Shown piece by piece: positions 38,488 to 50,569 of a stretch of 64,000 nucleotides of DNA. Made by a program: the position numbers and the translations under genes. The DNA lies in assembly GCF_900116635.1 (NCBI RefSeq), contig NZ_FPBJ01000005.1, positions 1 to 64,000 on the forward strand, written 5' to 3'. Under the pieces are notes generated by a model. It was not told the origin of the DNA and ran no database searches. It worked only from the letters and a program-made list of their open reading frames with translations. The DNA comes from Xenorhabdus koppenhoeferi. GTDB lineage: Bacteria; Pseudomonadota; Gammaproteobacteria; Enterobacterales; Enterobacteriaceae. The first letter of the stretch is position 1. The number at the start of each line of letters is the position of its first letter.

Positions 38488-40209
38488 ATGCGTACTAGCC
38501 AATATCTGCTCTCTACTTTAAAAGAGACGCCTGCTGATGCAGAAGTAGTCAGTCATAAACTGATGCTTCGTGCCGGAATGATCCGTAAACTTGCTTCTGG
38601 TCTATACAACTGGATGCCGACAGGTGTTCGTGTGTTGAGAAAAGTTGAAAACATTGTTCGTGAAGAGATGAATAATGCGGGAGCGGTTGAGGTTTCCATG
38701 CCGATAGTTCAGCCAGCAGATTTGTGGCAGGAAAGCGGTCGTTGGGAACAATATGGTGCTGAATTGCTTCGTTTTGTTGATCGTGGTGAGCGTCCTTTTG
38801 TTTTGGGACCAACTCATGAAGAAGTTATCACTGATTTGGTTCGCAATGAAATCACTTCATACAAACAGCTTCCATTGAATTTGTTCCAGATCCAGACCAA
38901 ATTCCGTGACGAAGTTCGTCCACGCTTTGGCGTTATGCGTTCACGTGAATTTATCATGAAAGATGCTTACTCTTTCCATACCAGCCAAGAGTCTCTGCAA
39001 GAGACTTACGACAAAATGTACGATGCCTACAGCAAAATCTTTACCCGTATCGGGCTGGATTTCCGCGCGGTTCTGGCAGATACCGGTTCAATCGGTGGAA
39101 GTGCTTCCCACGAATTCCAAGTTCTGGCAGCCAGCGGTGAAGATGATATCGTGTTCTCTACCGAATCTAACTACGCAGCTAATATCGAATTGGCAGAAGC
39201 TATCATGCCATCTCATGAACGCGCAGCTCCATCTGAGGAAATGCGTCTGGTCGATACACCAAATGCAAAAACCATTACTGAGCTGGTTGAACAATTCAGC
39301 CTGCCTATTGAAAAAACCGTCAAGACCTTGATTGTTCACGCCACAGAAGAAAGCGGACACAAATTGGTTGCTCTGCTGGTACGTGGTGACCATGAACTGA
39401 ACGAAATAAAAGCAGAAAAATTGCCTTTGGTAGCCAGCCCGTTGAATTTTGCTACTGAAGAAGAAATCCGTACCATTGTGAATGCAGGACCGGGTTCTTT
39501 AGGCCCAGTCAATCTGCCAATGCCTGTTATTATTGATCGTAGTGTATCCGTCATGAGTGATTTCGGTGCCGGTGCCAATATCGATGACAAACATTACTTC
39601 GGCATTAACTGGGAGCGTGACTTAGCTCTGCCAGAAATTGCAGATATCCGTAATGTCATTGAAGGTGATACCAGCCCAGACGGTAAGGGAACACTGTTAA
39701 TCAAACGTGGTATTGAAGTGGGGCATATCTTCCAGCTAGGTACTAAATACTCCGAAGCGCTGAAAGCAACCGTACAAAACGAGGATGGCCATAATCAAGT
39801 TGTCACTATGGGGTGTTATGGTATCGGTGTAACCCGTATCGTTGCTGCTGCCATTGAACAGAACCACGACGATCGTGGCATTATCTGGCCAAGTGCTATT
39901 GCTCCGTTCCAAGTAGCAATTCTGCCAATGAACATGCACAAATCTTACCGGGTGAAAGAAGTTACTGAGAAACTGTATGTTGACTTACGTACCAACGGTA
40001 TTGATGTGATTTTTGATGATCGTAAAGAACGCCCGGGAGTCATGTTTGCTGATATGGAGCTGATCGGCGTACCACATACTCTGGTCATCGGTGATCGCAA
40101 TCTGGACAACGATGAAATTGAATATAAATCCCGCCATACTGGTGATAAGCAGATGCTGAAACTGGAAAACATTGTTGAATTTCTGAAAGAGCAAATTCAG
40201 CAAGCTTAA
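38488..40209 (+). CDS. proS: Prolyl-tRNA synthetase
   Basis: 573 residues (E. coli 572). Class II synthetase of the bacterial type with the YbaK-like editing insertion (about 225-405). Motif regions are [61 protein letters not shown] and [21 protein letters not shown]. The C-terminal anticodon domain has [18 protein letters not shown]. The start [15 protein letters not shown] matches the family; the upstream 17 codons of open frame are not conserved. Confidence 0.98.
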   Translation: MRTSQYLLSTLKETPADAEVVSHKLMLRAGMIRKLASGLYNWMPTGVRVLRKVENIVREEMNNAGAVEVSMPIVQPADLWQESGRWEQYGAELLRFVDRGERPFVLGPTHEEVITDLVRNEITSYKQLPLNLFQIQTKFRDEVRPRFGVMRSREFIMKDAYSFHTSQESLQETYDKMYDAYSKIFTRIGLDFRAVLADTGSIGGSASHEFQVLAASGEDDIVFSTESNYAANIELAEAIMPSHERAAPSEEMRLVDTPNAKTITELVEQFSLPIEKTVKTLIVHATEESGHKLVALLVRGDHELNEIKAEKLPLVASPLNFATEEEIRTIVNAGPGSLGPVNLPMPVIIDRSVSVMSDFGAGANIDDKHYFGINWERDLALPEIADIRNVIEGDTSPDGKGTLLIKRGIEVGHIFQLGTKYSEALKATVQNEDGHNQVVTMGCYGIGVTRIVAAAIEQNHDDRGIIWPSAIAPFQVAILPMNMHKSYRVKEVTEKLYVDLRTNGIDVIFDDRKERPGVMFADMELIGVPHTLVIGDRNLDNDEIEYKSRHTGDKQMLKLENIVEFLKEQIQQA

Positions 40210-40240
40210 TCTTGCTTGAGAATATCAACTCAAATTGACA

Positions 40241-40271
40241 AAAACCTGCGTACTCGTGGCGCAGGTTTTTT
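40241..40271 (+). terminator. proS rho-independent terminator
   Basis: Stem AAACCTGCG/CGCAGGTTT with a 9-base loop, followed by further T residues. It lies 32 bases after proS and before the convergent nlpE stop. Confidence 0.9.
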
Positions 40272-40298
40272 ATATGTACGATTATAGCCTATTGTTGA

Positions 40299-41003
40299 CT
40301 ACTTCTTAGTACAGGAAGCTTTCTTATCAAAGCGAATTTTACCTGTTTGGATCACGGCATTATCAAATAATCCGTCTTCCATTGAAGGACGAAGCGTATA
40401 GTAGCCTTCTATTTCCACATAAGCCGGAGTCCCTGCTTCTATTCCTGTCTTGCTGTAGCCACGCTCCAAGTCGATATTTTCAGAAGCATCATAGAGTTTG
40501 CCAGTACGACATTCGGTAAAAATTGCAGAATCAGCAAAATAGCTATATTCTCCAACGAGTTTTTTTGGAATAACCTTTTCTAATTCATAATTAAATTGTG
40601 ATTGGATTGGCTGGCCATTGATATCCAGCATGACCAGATTGTCGTCCTTCATCTGATAATAAGATTTTTTACCATCTTGATTAGTCAAAACGACCTTTTT
40701 CCCCTGTATTACCCAATTTCCGGTATCAAAGAAAGTATTTTCCTCACTTTTGGCTTCCAGATAAGTCTGCCCTAATATATATGCCCCATCTTTACCAAGT
40801 TGTAAGGTGGTCTCAATACCTGAGCAATCTGCGCAAGGTACAATGCCGTTAAACACTTTCTCAGTTGGCAAAATCGTACCAAGAGAGACAGTGTTGTTTT
40901 GTGCGCCAGAACCATCCTGTAACAAAGGATAGTTCTGGCAACCAACCGCAGTGAGTACTCCTGCAGTTAGCAATGCAAACAATACTTTTTTATTCATCAT
41001 CAT
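40299..41003 (-). CDS. nlpE: Outer-membrane lipoprotein NlpE (CutF)
   Basis: 234 residues. The signal peptide ends in a lipobox LTAVGC (acylated Cys about 22). The N-terminal NlpE domain carries the CxxC in VPCADCSGIETTL. The C-terminal domain has the second cysteine pair (ECRTGK and SCTKK at the end). NlpE signals surface attachment and lipoprotein-sorting or disulfide faults to the Cpx response. The three consecutive ATG codons at the start leave the exact first residue open. Conserved neighbour of proS and rof in enterics. Confidence 0.92.
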   Translation of the reverse strand: MMMNKKVLFALLTAGVLTAVGCQNYPLLQDGSGAQNNTVSLGTILPTEKVFNGIVPCADCSGIETTLQLGKDGAYILGQTYLEAKSEENTFFDTGNWVIQGKKVVLTNQDGKKSYYQMKDDNLVMLDINGQPIQSQFNYELEKVIPKKLVGEYSYFADSAIFTECRTGKLYDASENIDLERGYSKTGIEAGTPAYVEIEGYYTLRPSMEDGLFDNAVIQTGKIRFDKKASCTKK

Positions 41004-41321
41004 TTTGATCCAGTAAATTCAACAAATAACCCATTTCTATAACGTCCACTATCTATAAAACATGAGCGTTAAGTAACAAGATTGACGTTACTTTACCGTA
41101 TCCCAAAATACACGGGGAGAAAAATCAAATATTATGGCTTCATTTCACACTGAAAATCACAGGATTAACCTGCATCCCAATATTGAGGGAATTTTCACAA
41201 ATTTATTCAGTAATCACGGAAAGTTTACTGTGCTATAGTCGTAGATAGCATTTTTTTGTGTTTGAATTTTGGTCAATCACGGGCGGCACAATCACCGCCA
41301 CTAACATAGTGGTGAGCAAAT
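41004..41321. other. Divergent promoter region between nlpE and rof
   Basis: 318 bases with no gene. GTAAAGTAAC occurs on the minus strand near 41088-41099, loosely like a CpxR half-site upstream of nlpE, but not a convincing pair. Nothing else stands out. Confidence 0.5.
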
Positions 41322-41591
41322 ATGTCTATAGATAACGAAGAATATCAACCAATTAACTGTGACGATTACGATAACCTTGAGCTAGCTTGCCAACGTCAAC
41401 TGTATTTACATGTTCAATTGCGAGGTGATGAAGTATTTGAAGGGAAAGCGTATAGATTGATTTTACGAAAAAAGGTTGAATATCTTCTCGCTGAGTCAAA
41501 TGAAGGAACCCGTGAATTAAGGTTGGATCACATTATCAGTTTCAGCAATCCAGAAATTGGAACGATTGTTATTGAGCACTCTTCATTATGA
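41322..41591 (+). CDS. rof: Rho-binding antiterminator (Rof)
   Basis: 89 residues; E. coli Rof (YaeO) has 84-86. The conserved block is YQPINCDDYDNLELACQ near the N-terminus, with KVEYLLAESNEGTRELRLDHIISFSNPEIGT in the second half. It forms a small Sm-like fold that binds Rho and blocks its RNA access. It is separated from the convergent tilS by a bidirectional terminator, keeping the enteric proS-nlpE-rof-tilS order. Confidence 0.95.
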   Translation: MSIDNEEYQPINCDDYDNLELACQRQLYLHVQLRGDEVFEGKAYRLILRKKVEYLLAESNEGTRELRLDHIISFSNPEIGTIVIEHSSL

Positions 41592-41622
41592 TAACAAATA
41601 ACGGCTAGAACGCTTCGATTCA

Positions 41623-41657
41623 GGAAAAACCCTTGCAGAACAAGGGGTTTTCCTTAA
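41623..41657. terminator. Bidirectional terminator between rof and tilS
   Basis: GGAAAAACCCTTG and CAAGGGGTTTTCC pair as a 13-bp stem with one mismatch or wobble and a 5-base loop. T-rich sequence inside the arms on both strands lets it serve both convergent genes. Confidence 0.85.
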
Positions 41658-41728
41658 AAACAGTTTACTTTGACTATAAATTAAACAATTCCGTAATCCA
41701 GATTTATATTAATGAGCGGTTAACCCCA

Positions 41729-43078
41729 TCATTCACCATGAGGCGAGATTTTCTTCCATTGCACTGAAAGTCCCGCATCATCAACCAAACTTTGACCTTC
41801 TTTCGTGACAAAAACGCCCAATGCCGCAATCAGTTTCTCATCATAATAGAGCAGTGGTGTTCTCTCTCTGAGCCAAGGCGCAACGCCCAATTCCTGCCAC
41901 AATTTTTTACTGTGACGGGAATGCTGTCGCCCCACAATGCTAATATTACCTTGAACACCAAAACGAATAGTCACTTTCTCATTTTTATCTGGCATCCTGA
42001 CTATAATGCCGTTTTCTTCAGAAAATATTAACACTCCCAAACCATCTGGCAATACCAGTTTCTGCTCTATATCCCATTCAAGAACAGTATCCGCCAAAAG
42101 CTGATGCTGAGGAACCAGCCAAAGTTGCTGCCGATAGCGACGAATATCATATTGCCCTAATCTAAAGCGAGGCTCTGCATCTTGCCGAGCGAGCGCCACT
42201 TCCGACCAGATTCGTTGGAGCTGGGCTCGCTCAGGCATTTTTACACCGCGTTGATTGAACCAGCGACGTAACAACGCATTTCTTTTAGCTTCTGAATAAC
42301 TTTCTAAAGGAGGAATAGATATCGTACCTTCCAATGTGGTCAATGAACTTAATGACTCGCTCAGTAATTCATCCAGTAATTGCTCTTGTTCCCCGCACAA
42401 GCTGGCACTGCGGGAAACTGCTTGTGGGAAATAAGACCAACGCTGATTAAGCAACGGCATAATATGCAAGCGCAAAAAATTGCGATCATAGCGATCATCT
42501 TGGTTGCTATCATCTTCAACCCATTTCAATCCCTGTTCCTGTGCGTACTCTTCTAACTCCGCACGATTGGCATTCAGCAATGGCCGGATTAATGTCGTTC
42601 TGGCAAATGGCATACAAGAAGGCATAGAAGATAATCCCGCAGGACCACTCCCACGTTTCAATGCCAATAAAAAAGTTTCAGCCTGATCATCAAGATGTTG
42701 TGCTGTTATTAAAATTTCATCCTGCTGTAATGCTTGCTGGAAAGATTGATATCGAGCCTCTCGAGCCGCAGCTTCAATACCATTCTGGCGAATATCCAGA
42801 TTCACTTTTTCAGTACAAAAATCAACTTTCCAATCAGCACACACCTGACGACAATGATCAACCCAAAAATCCGCCTTGACGTTTAAACCATGATGAATAT
42901 GCATTGCCCTCAACACTATCAGATTACGATCTGTTTGCAGGTATTCGTCACGTAAGCGAACCAGCAAATGCAGCAATACGGTGGAATCCAACCCGCCACT
43001 AAAACCAACCAAAATCTTTTTATGCCGTCCGATTTGTTCTGTCAGTGCCGTCAGAAGTGGCTCATAAGTATTTGCCAT
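41729..43078 (-). CDS. tilS: tRNA(Ile)-lysidine synthetase
   Basis: 449 residues. The N-terminal PP-loop ATPase motif is VGFSGGLDSTVLLHLL; further conserved segments are HIHHGLNVKADFW, EAAAREARYQSF, TAQHLDDQAETFLLALKRGSG and the NLxR-like YDRNFLRLHIMPLL. C-terminal domains bind tRNA (VRFG-type region TIRFGVQG). It converts the anticodon wobble C34 of minor tRNA-Ile into lysidine, changing its codon from AUG to AUA; essential. Confidence 0.96.
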   Translation of the reverse strand: MANTYEPLLTALTEQIGRHKKILVGFSGGLDSTVLLHLLVRLRDEYLQTDRNLIVLRAMHIHHGLNVKADFWVDHCRQVCADWKVDFCTEKVNLDIRQNGIEAAAREARYQSFQQALQQDEILITAQHLDDQAETFLLALKRGSGPAGLSSMPSCMPFARTTLIRPLLNANRAELEEYAQEQGLKWVEDDSNQDDRYDRNFLRLHIMPLLNQRWSYFPQAVSRSASLCGEQEQLLDELLSESLSSLTTLEGTISIPPLESYSEAKRNALLRRWFNQRGVKMPERAQLQRIWSEVALARQDAEPRFRLGQYDIRRYRQQLWLVPQHQLLADTVLEWDIEQKLVLPDGLGVLIFSEENGIIVRMPDKNEKVTIRFGVQGNISIVGRQHSRHSKKLWQELGVAPWLRERTPLLYYDEKLIAALGVFVTKEGQSLVDDAGLSVQWKKISPHGE

Positions 43079-43111
43079 TATGGAATTGAACCTTTCTTCA
43101 TGTTTACCAAA

Positions 43112-44029
43112 TCAATCCTCAACCAAATCATCTTGCAGCTCATTCAGCTCAGAACCGTTCTTCTTAACTCTGAGACAAAGCATTCCAGAGATGATAACCA
43201 GACCCAAACCAATAATATAAGCAGGAACAAACGCATCACCAAAAAACAGAATAATCCACATCATGGATAAGATAGGTGATAAAAATAGTATTGATGCGAT
43301 CTTATGGGAATCCGGGCTACTCATTGCTTTGAACCAAATGATATAAGAGACTCCATTGAGTATGATGCCGTTAAGCAACGTTGGTATCAGTGAATCACCA
43401 ACAGATAAGTTGATGCTGCTGAACGCTAATACAAACACGGCAGAAACTAATGTGGAAAAAGCAAACATCCAGAACGTACTGAGATAGGGATCAATAGCAA
43501 ATTGTCTCGATAATACAGACATCAGAGCAAAACAGAAGGCCCCACTAAATACCAGCAGCAATGCTTGGGGGTGCTCTACTGCAATCTCCGTAATATTACC
43601 TTTTGTAAAGGTAATCACGACAGCCATGAATCCTATTGCAATACCAATCATTTGTCTGATTGACAATCTTTCTTTGAATATAAAGAACGATAATCCAATA
43701 ATCATTAACGGCCAACTATATTGAATCACCAAAACAGCAACACCATTCTCAATGGAATAGCCATAGTACAGCAATAAATAGAAGAAGCAGTCTAAAGCAC
43801 CTAAAATTGACACCTTAATCATAACCGGGAAAGGGATATATAATAATTGTTTCCAGCTTCTGCCCATGATAAGAGCGACTACAAATACCGCTAAAACTGA
43901 CAGGACATTTGACCAGAATAAATACTGGAAGTGATCCATCTCTTTCTGCCCAAAGCGCGCTATAGAAGGAATAAAACTCCAGATAAACACACAAGAAAAT
44001 GCATAAATAATATATTTATATTTGGCCAT
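43112..44029 (-). CDS. EamA/DMT family transporter
   Basis: 305 residues, ten hydrophobic helices in two EamA repeats. The second repeat starts near LVFSGAFCFALMSVLSRQF, and the conserved helix IQYSWPLMIIGLSFFIFKERLS is characteristic of the drug/metabolite transporter superfamily. The tail is acidic (ELNELQDDLVED). It lies between accA and tilS, where E. coli has ldcC and a glyoxalase-like gene, so it is a lineage-specific replacement. The substrate is unknown; export of amino acids or other metabolites is usual for the family. Confidence 0.85.
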   Translation of the reverse strand: MAKYKYIIYAFSCVFIWSFIPSIARFGQKEMDHFQYLFWSNVLSVLAVFVVALIMGRSWKQLLYIPFPVMIKVSILGALDCFFYLLLYYGYSIENGVAVLVIQYSWPLMIIGLSFFIFKERLSIRQMIGIAIGFMAVVITFTKGNITEIAVEHPQALLLVFSGAFCFALMSVLSRQFAIDPYLSTFWMFAFSTLVSAVFVLAFSSINLSVGDSLIPTLLNGIILNGVSYIIWFKAMSSPDSHKIASILFLSPILSMMWIILFFGDAFVPAYIIGLGLVIISGMLCLRVKKNGSELNELQDDLVED

Positions 44030-44203
44030 AGAAAACTCAATTTATTATTTTAAAGTCTAGCCGATGAGGCACCCTATATCATCCTACTGTCATCATTCCA
44101 CTGTCATCCCCCATAAATAATAAAACAGGCGGAAATACTGAGGAATTATGTCTCCTCAGTGCTTTCCACCTGTTATTAACATCATTGAAGATGGCATTGC
44201 ATT

Positions 44204-44272
44204 TATACCCGTCGCCTTTCAACTTGCGGCTTTGTTAGCTGCATCTCGCAATCCATTAATCCATTGGGTATA
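44204..44272. repeat. Internally deleted ERIC element (69 bp)
   Basis: Both ends match ERIC (TATACCCGTCGCCTTTCAACTT at the left, TTAATCCATTGGGTATA at the right), but the central ~58 bases, including the CCCCGG-type arm, are missing. It lies between accA and the EamA gene. Confidence 0.75.
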
Positions 44273-44320
44273 TAAAAAATGGTTATCAATAAAACAGCCT
44301 TTAGAATTTACTTTCAAGAA

Positions 44321-45280
44321 TTAGCAGTAACCGTATTGCATTAAGCGCTCATAACGACGATTCACTAATTCTTCATCATTCAGTTCACTCAACTCTGCAA
44401 GGTCAGCCAACAATTGAGTTTTCAATGATTCTGCTACTTTCTCATAGTTACGGTGTGCCCCACCTAAAGGTTCTGGGATAACCATATCAATCAGCTTCAA
44501 TTCTAGCAGTCGGGGAGCTGTATTTCCCATCGCTTCAGCAGCCAATGGTGCTTTATCAGCACTCTTCCATAAGATAGAAGCGCAGCCCTCTGGGGAAATA
44601 GTAGAAAACGTGCTGTATTGCAGCATATTTATTTTATCACCAACACTGAGTGCCAACGCACCACCGGAACCACCTTCACCGATAACAGTACAAATAATCG
44701 GTACAGAAAGACGGGACATTTCACGCAGGTTACGCGCAATCGCCTCTGACTGGCCACGCTCCTCAGCACCCACGCCCGGGTACGCACCGGGAGTATCGAT
44801 GAAAGTAATGATTGGCAATTTGAAACGCTCTGCCATTTCCATTAATCTCAAAGCCTTGCGATAACCTTCAGGCGATGGCATACCAAAGTTACGACGGATC
44901 TTCTCTTTTGTTTCACGCCCTTTCTGGTGACCAATAATCATGACTGGACGACCATCAATGCGAGCTAACCCACCCACTATCGCCTTGTCATCAGCATAGG
45001 CACGATCACCAGCCAATTCTTCAAAGTCAGTAAAAATGAGCTTAATATAATCCAGCGTATAGGGACGAAGAGGATGACGAGATAGCTGGGATATTTGCCA
45101 TGCCCCTAAATCAGAGAAAATCTTGCGAGTCAGCTCCTGGCTTTTTTCCCGCAAATTCTGGACTGCTTCATCCAGATTGATATCTAGCTTTTCATCTTGA
45201 CGGCTAACTGCGGTGAGCGAATCAATTTTCGCTTCCAGCTCGGCAATCGGCTGTTCAAAATCCAGAAAATTCAGACTCAT
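44321..45280 (-). CDS. accA: Acetyl-CoA carboxylase carboxyltransferase subunit alpha
   Basis: 319 residues, equal to E. coli AccA. The N-terminal coiled segment [20 protein letters not shown] is followed by a crotonase-fold domain with [55 protein letters not shown] and [17 protein letters not shown]. With AccD it transfers the carboxyl group from carboxybiotin to acetyl-CoA, giving malonyl-CoA. It is directly downstream of dnaE (12-bp gap), as in E. coli. Confidence 0.98.
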   Translation of the reverse strand: MSLNFLDFEQPIAELEAKIDSLTAVSRQDEKLDINLDEAVQNLREKSQELTRKIFSDLGAWQISQLSRHPLRPYTLDYIKLIFTDFEELAGDRAYADDKAIVGGLARIDGRPVMIIGHQKGRETKEKIRRNFGMPSPEGYRKALRLMEMAERFKLPIITFIDTPGAYPGVGAEERGQSEAIARNLREMSRLSVPIICTVIGEGGSGGALALSVGDKINMLQYSTFSTISPEGCASILWKSADKAPLAAEAMGNTAPRLLELKLIDMVIPEPLGGAHRNYEKVAESLKTQLLADLAELSELNDEELVNRRYERLMQYGYC

Positions 45281-45292
45281 AACGTTCCTATT

Positions 45293-48200
45293 TTAGTCAA
45301 ATTCTAATTCTACCTGCTCGTTACCCAGCAGAGTTCGCAGATCTGTCAAAAGGGTATCCGTTGGTGTTACCCGCCATGTTGCACCGAATCGTAAACGGGC
45401 ACGGGCATCTACCCGCTGATAATAAAGATGAACCGGTATCGTCCCCGAACGATGTGGCTCCAATGCACCACGAAGACGGTTCAATAATTGTTCATCAATT
45501 TGCCTGTCTGACAACGAGATAGCAAGCCCACGTGCGAATTTTTCACGAGCCTCGCTGATATCCATTAATTCACGGACTGTCATTTTAAGCCCACCATTGA
45601 AGTCATCAAAACTGACTTGTCCGGTAGCAATCAAAATTTTGTCCTGTTCCAGTAAATGCTGATACCTTTCCAATGCATCAGAAAACAGCATGATTTCCAG
45701 CCGTCCTGAACGATCATCAAGCGTACTGATACCAATCCGGTTGCCGCGCTTGGTCGTCAGTATCTTAGAAGCCAGTACCAAACCTACCACAGTTGTTGTC
45801 TGACCACGAGGTGTCGGGTTCACATCTTTTAGACGCATCCCATTTGTATATCGTTCAATCTCTTTTAAATAGCCGGTAATCGGGTGACCGGTTAAATACA
45901 GCCCCAGTGTTTCCCGTTCACCATCCAGAACAACCTTATCAGGCCATTTCGGTGTACTGGCATACGAAAGTTCAACCTGTTCTGGTTTTTCAGCTAACAC
46001 ACCAAACATATCTGTTTGACCAATGGCTTCAGCCTTGGCATGTTGGTCTGCTGCTTTTAATGCATCTTCCAGAGAAGACATCAGCGCTGCACGATGTGGC
46101 CCCAGTCTGTCGAAAGCACCAGACATAATCAGCTTTTCCATCACACGGCGGTTTATCTTTTTGATATCAACCCGTGCGCACAAGTCGAAGAGTTCCTTGA
46201 AATGCCCTCCTTTCTTGCGCGCTTCAATCATGGCTTCAATTGGCCCTTCGCCCACGCCCTTGATAGCACCAATGCCGTAAACTATTTCACCTTCGTCATT
46301 GACGTGAAAATGATATAAGCCACTGTTGATATCTGGCGGTAATACTTTAAGCCTCATACGCCAGCATTCATCCACCAGACCAACCACTTTTTCAGTGTTA
46401 TCCATATCCGCCGTCATTACGGCTGCCATGAATTCTGCTGGATAGTGGGCTTTCAGCCATAAAGTCTGATACGAAACCAGCGCGTATGCTGCGGAGTGCG
46501 ATTTATTGAAGCCATAACCCGCGAATTTCTCCACCAAATCGAAGATTTTCATCGAAAGTTCGCCATCAATCCCTTGTTTTATCGAACCCTCTTCAAATAC
46601 TGAGCGCTGTTTGGCCATCTCTTCGGGCTTTTTCTTACCCATTGCACGACGAAGCATATCTGCGCCGCCGAGAGTATAGCCGGCCAAAACCTGCGCAATC
46701 TGCATCACCTGCTCCTGATACAAAATGATGCCGTACGTCGGTTCCAATACAGGTTTTAGGGACTCATGCTGCCACTCAACATCAGGGTAAGAAATCTCTT
46801 CCCATCCATGTTTACGGTCAATAAAGTTATCCACCATGCCTGATTGCAACGGCCCGGGGCGGAACAATGCCACCAAAGCGATCATATCTTCAAAGCAGTC
46901 AGGACGCAGACGCTTGATCAGATCTTTCATTCCACGCGATTCGAGCTGAAATACGGCGGTGGTTTCAGAGCGTTGCAGCATATCGAAACTTCTCTGATCA
47001 TCCAGAGGAATAGCCGCGATATCGATAGGCTCCAGATCTTTCGTGGTACGACGCACATTAACCATCTCAAGTGCCCAGTTTATGATGGTTAAAGTTCTCA
47101 GGCCAAGGAAGTCAAATTTAACCAGACCCGCGTATTCCACGTCGTTCTTATCGAACTGGGTAACTGGGTTTTGCCCTTCGGGATCGCAATAGATGGGCGC
47201 AAAGTCGGTGATTTTAGTGGGTGCAATAACAACACCACCAGCATGTTTACCGGCATTACGGGTAACCCCTTCCAGCTTGCGCGCCATGTCAATCAGCGCT
47301 TTGACCTCTTCATCCGCCTCGTAAATTTCAGGCAGTTGGGGTTCGGCTGCGAAAGCTTTTTCCAGCGTCATACCGGGATCAGGCGGCACCAGCTTTGATA
47401 TCCGGTCAACAAACCCGTACGGATGGCCCAATACACGTCCAACGTCACGGATAACCGCCTTCGCAGCCATTGTACCGAAAGTAATGATCTGCGATACCGC
47501 ATCTCGCCCGTACATATCTGCTACATGATCAATCACCTGATCACGTTTCTCCATGCAGAAATCGACGTCAAAGTCAGGCATGGATACACGTTCAGGGTTA
47601 AGGAAACGTTCAAACAGCAGGTCGAATTCCAGAGGATCGAGATCAGTGATTTTTAAAGCGTAAGCAACTAAGGAGCCTGCACCTGAGCCACGCCCCGGCC
47701 CTACGGGAACACCGTTATCTTTTGACCACTGAATAAACTCCATCACGATCAGGAAGTAACCGGGGAATCCCATCTGATTGATAACTTTCAACTCAACATC
47801 CAGACGCTCATCATATTTCGATCGCTTTTGCGCCCGAATTTCCGAATCGGGATAAAGAAATTTCAGACGTTCTTCCAAACCTTGTTGGGATTTTTCAACC
47901 AGGAAATCTTCCGTGCTCATATCTCCCGTTGGAAACTGCGGAAGAAAATATTCACCGAGACGGATTGTGACATTACAGCGTTTAGCAATTTCTACGCTAT
48001 TTTGCAGCGCTTCAGGAATATCGGAGAAAAGCTCACACATCTCCTGTTCACTGCGCAGATATTGCTGAGAACTGTAGTTTTTAGGGCGTTTCGGATCAAC
48101 CAGTGTATAACCATCATGGATGGCAACTCTAATCTCATGCGCGTCAAAGTCTTCGCTTTCCAGAAAACAGACATCATTCGTTGCCACAACGGGCAGATTT

Positions 48201-48775
48201 TTTTCTGCCGCTAGATCTACCGCAGCATGAAGATAATTTTCTTCATCCTGACGACCCGTACGAATGAGTTCAAGGTAATAGCTATCCGGGAAATGTTCTT
48301 GGTAAAAATTGAGGCACTGCTCCACCATCGCACGATTACCACGCAGCAGGAATTTCCCTACATCCCCCATGCGCCCACCGGATAACAGGATTAAGCCACC
48401 TTTGTATTTCTCCAGCCATTCCCGTTTGATGGTCGGCCCGACTGCACCATAGCCTTTTTGGTAGGCCTCTGAGATCAACAAGGCCAGATTTTGATAACCT
48501 TCATTATTACGTGCAAGAACCGTCAGATGGGCATACTCATCCCCCAACAAATCGCTTTCCACATAAAAATCAGCCCCAACAATCGGCTTGATGCCAGCGC
48601 CGTGGGCACTGCTATAAAATTTCACCAACCCGCACAGGTTGGTAAAATCGGTAATCGCAAAAGCTGGCATACCCAATCTGGCCACTTTTTTCACCAGTGG
48701 GCCAGTTTTAGCTAAGCCATCAATCATTGAATAATCGCTGTGAATACGTAAGTGCACAAAACGTGGTTCTGTCAT
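45293..48775 (-). CDS. dnaE: DNA polymerase III subunit alpha
   Basis: 1160 residues, equal to E. coli DnaE. The N-terminal PHP domain ([19 protein letters not shown]) leads into the C-family polymerase core: [18 protein letters not shown], the catalytic aspartates in [18 protein letters not shown] and [15 protein letters not shown]. The C-terminal region has the beta-clamp-binding and OB domains ([28 protein letters not shown]). It is the replicative polymerase. Between rnhB and accA as in other enterics. Confidence 0.98.
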   Translation of the reverse strand: MTEPRFVHLRIHSDYSMIDGLAKTGPLVKKVARLGMPAFAITDFTNLCGLVKFYSSAHGAGIKPIVGADFYVESDLLGDEYAHLTVLARNNEGYQNLALLISEAYQKGYGAVGPTIKREWLEKYKGGLILLSGGRMGDVGKFLLRGNRAMVEQCLNFYQEHFPDSYYLELIRTGRQDEENYLHAAVDLAAEKNLPVVATNDVCFLESEDFDAHEIRVAIHDGYTLVDPKRPKNYSSQQYLRSEQEMCELFSDIPEALQNSVEIAKRCNVTIRLGEYFLPQFPTGDMSTEDFLVEKSQQGLEERLKFLYPDSEIRAQKRSKYDERLDVELKVINQMGFPGYFLIVMEFIQWSKDNGVPVGPGRGSGAGSLVAYALKITDLDPLEFDLLFERFLNPERVSMPDFDVDFCMEKRDQVIDHVADMYGRDAVSQIITFGTMAAKAVIRDVGRVLGHPYGFVDRISKLVPPDPGMTLEKAFAAEPQLPEIYEADEEVKALIDMARKLEGVTRNAGKHAGGVVIAPTKITDFAPIYCDPEGQNPVTQFDKNDVEYAGLVKFDFLGLRTLTIINWALEMVNVRRTTKDLEPIDIAAIPLDDQRSFDMLQRSETTAVFQLESRGMKDLIKRLRPDCFEDMIALVALFRPGPLQSGMVDNFIDRKHGWEEISYPDVEWQHESLKPVLEPTYGIILYQEQVMQIAQVLAGYTLGGADMLRRAMGKKKPEEMAKQRSVFEEGSIKQGIDGELSMKIFDLVEKFAGYGFNKSHSAAYALVSYQTLWLKAHYPAEFMAAVMTADMDNTEKVVGLVDECWRMRLKVLPPDINSGLYHFHVNDEGEIVYGIGAIKGVGEGPIEAMIEARKKGGHFKELFDLCARVDIKKINRRVMEKLIMSGAFDRLGPHRAALMSSLEDALKAADQHAKAEAIGQTDMFGVLAEKPEQVELSYASTPKWPDKVVLDGERETLGLYLTGHPITGYLKEIERYTNGMRLKDVNPTPRGQTTTVVGLVLASKILTTKRGNRIGISTLDDRSGRLEIMLFSDALERYQHLLEQDKILIATGQVSFDDFNGGLKMTVRELMDISEAREKFARGLAISLSDRQIDEQLLNRLRGALEPHRSGTIPVHLYYQRVDARARLRFGATWRVTPTDTLLTDLRTLLGNEQVELEFD

Positions 48776-48790
48776 AGTCTGCCCAGATTT

Positions 48791-49381
48791 TTATCCAAGA
48801 CCTAACGCTCGTTTAACCGGCGCAAAACTTTTACGGTAATGTTCCGTGGCACCAAACAAAGCGAGCTTTTCGAGATGTAAGGCCGTCGGATAACCTTTAT
48901 GTTTCGCAAAACCGTAATCAGGGAACTGTTTATCCAGTTCTGTCATTTCTCTGTCACGCGTGACTTTGGCAAGGATAGAAGCTGCACTTATTTCGGCAAC
49001 CAGACTATCACCTTTAACCACCGCTTGCGCAGGCATCGCTAATGCAGGGCAGCGATTGCCATCAATCAATACATAATCAGGCGTGATGACTAAACCAGCC
49101 ACTGCCCGTTGCATGGCAAGCATCGTAGCGTGAAGAATATTGAGATGATCGATTTCTTCCGATTCTGCCCGACCAAGACTCCAGCACAGTGCTTTTTCTT
49201 TAATTTCCAAGTACAACGCTTCACGGCGTTTCTCCGTCAATTTTTTCGAATCCATCAAGCCTGTAATTGGTTTAGCAGGATCGAGAATTACCGCCGCCGT
49301 GACGACGGCCCCTACTAATGGACCACGCCCGACTTCATCAACACCGGCAATCAAATTCGCCTGAGGATAAACAAAATTCAT
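48791..49381 (-). CDS. rnhB: Ribonuclease HII
   Basis: 196 residues. Catalytic acidic residues are in [13 protein letters not shown] (first Asp-Glu), LIDGNRCP and [14 protein letters not shown]. It removes misincorporated ribonucleotides and RNA-DNA hybrids. Its ATG overlaps the lpxB stop codon by one base (TAATG), indicating translational coupling, and dnaE follows after 15 bases. Confidence 0.97.
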   Translation of the reverse strand: MNFVYPQANLIAGVDEVGRGPLVGAVVTAAVILDPAKPITGLMDSKKLTEKRREALYLEIKEKALCWSLGRAESEEIDHLNILHATMLAMQRAVAGLVITPDYVLIDGNRCPALAMPAQAVVKGDSLVAEISAASILAKVTRDREMTELDKQFPDYGFAKHKGYPTALHLEKLALFGATEHYRKSFAPVKRALGLG

Positions 49382-50565
49382 TATCTTCTCGCTAATTTCA
49401 GAACGGCTTGAGCAGCCTGTTCATCGGCATCACAGCGAATGCTTTCATGCAAATGCATAAACGTTTTTTTCAACGCCTCCACACCATCGCCACCTTGCAG
49501 AAGAGGTAACAACGCCTCCGACAATGCCTGAGGTTCACATTCATTCTGTAATAACTCTTTGACTAATTCTTTCCCTGCCAGCAAGTTAGGCAGAGAAACA
49601 TACGGCGTTTTCACTAAACGTTTTGCCAGCCAGAATGTAAACGGTTTCATTCTATAGCCCACCACCATTGGGCTTTTAGCTAACATACACTCCAATGCTG
49701 CTGTACCGGATGCCAATAAAGTCGCATCACTGGCAATCATAGCCTCACGGGCTTTACCATCCAGTAAGTGAATGGGTAAATTCGGCGCAATTTCATCTTT
49801 GATTTTCTGAAACTGTTCATGTCGTTTAGCATTTACCAGAGGAACCAATACGTGCAGGTCTGGTAATTCATCTCGCAATAATTGTGCTGTTTTTAAGAAA
49901 TCAGCACTTAGCATCTCTACTTCAGTATGACGACTACCGGGCAGTATCGCCAGACAATGGCCATCCAACGGCACTCCCAGAACCTTTCTGGCGGCTGCTT
50001 TATCCGTCCGCAGAGGCATCGCATCTGCCATAGTATGGCCAATGAACCGACATGGTACGTTAAACTGATCGTAAAATGCTTTTTCAAATGGCAAAAATGC
50101 TAATACCAAATCTGTAGCCTGACCGATTTTAAATACCCGCTTCTGACGCCATGCCCATACCGATGGACTGACATAATGGATCGTTTTGATCCCTTGCCGT
50201 TTAAGCCGGCCTTCTAAAGTGATGTTAAAATCAGGCGCATCAATGCCAATAAATACATCCGGCTTCAACTCAGTAAAGCGCGCTGTTAAATTTTTGCGTA
50301 TTTTCAACAGACGGGGCAAGCGCCCAAGCACTTCAACAATTCCCATAACAGCCAGCTCTTCCATCTCATACCAGGCTTCACAACCTTCCGCCTGCATAAG
50401 AGGACCGGCGACACCCACAAAACGGGCATCCGGAATTTTTGCTTTTAATGTGCGAATCAGCCCTGCCCCAAGAATATCGCCGGATGTTTCTCCAGCAACC
50501 AAACCAATTGTAAGCGGCCGCTGATTGTTAATAGAAGAAATGGTAGCCAAAGGAGTATCCTTCAT
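49381..50565 (-). CDS. lpxB: Lipid-A-disaccharide synthase
   Basis: 394 residues; E. coli LpxB has 382, with the additional dozen at the N-terminus (the conserved part begins at [23 protein letters not shown]). Other signatures are [66 protein letters not shown] and [22 protein letters not shown]. This glycosyltransferase (GT19) joins UDP-diacylglucosamine and lipid X. The start is uncertain by a few codons; an internal alternative is not obvious. Confidence 0.96.
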   Translation of the reverse strand: MKDTPLATISSINNQRPLTIGLVAGETSGDILGAGLIRTLKAKIPDARFVGVAGPLMQAEGCEAWYEMEELAVMGIVEVLGRLPRLLKIRKNLTARFTELKPDVFIGIDAPDFNITLEGRLKRQGIKTIHYVSPSVWAWRQKRVFKIGQATDLVLAFLPFEKAFYDQFNVPCRFIGHTMADAMPLRTDKAAARKVLGVPLDGHCLAILPGSRHTEVEMLSADFLKTAQLLRDELPDLHVLVPLVNAKRHEQFQKIKDEIAPNLPIHLLDGKAREAMIASDATLLASGTAALECMLAKSPMVVGYRMKPFTFWLAKRLVKTPYVSLPNLLAGKELVKELLQNECEPQALSEALLPLLQGGDGVEALKKTFMHLHESIRCDADEQAAQAVLKLARR

Positions 50566-50569
50566 CTAC

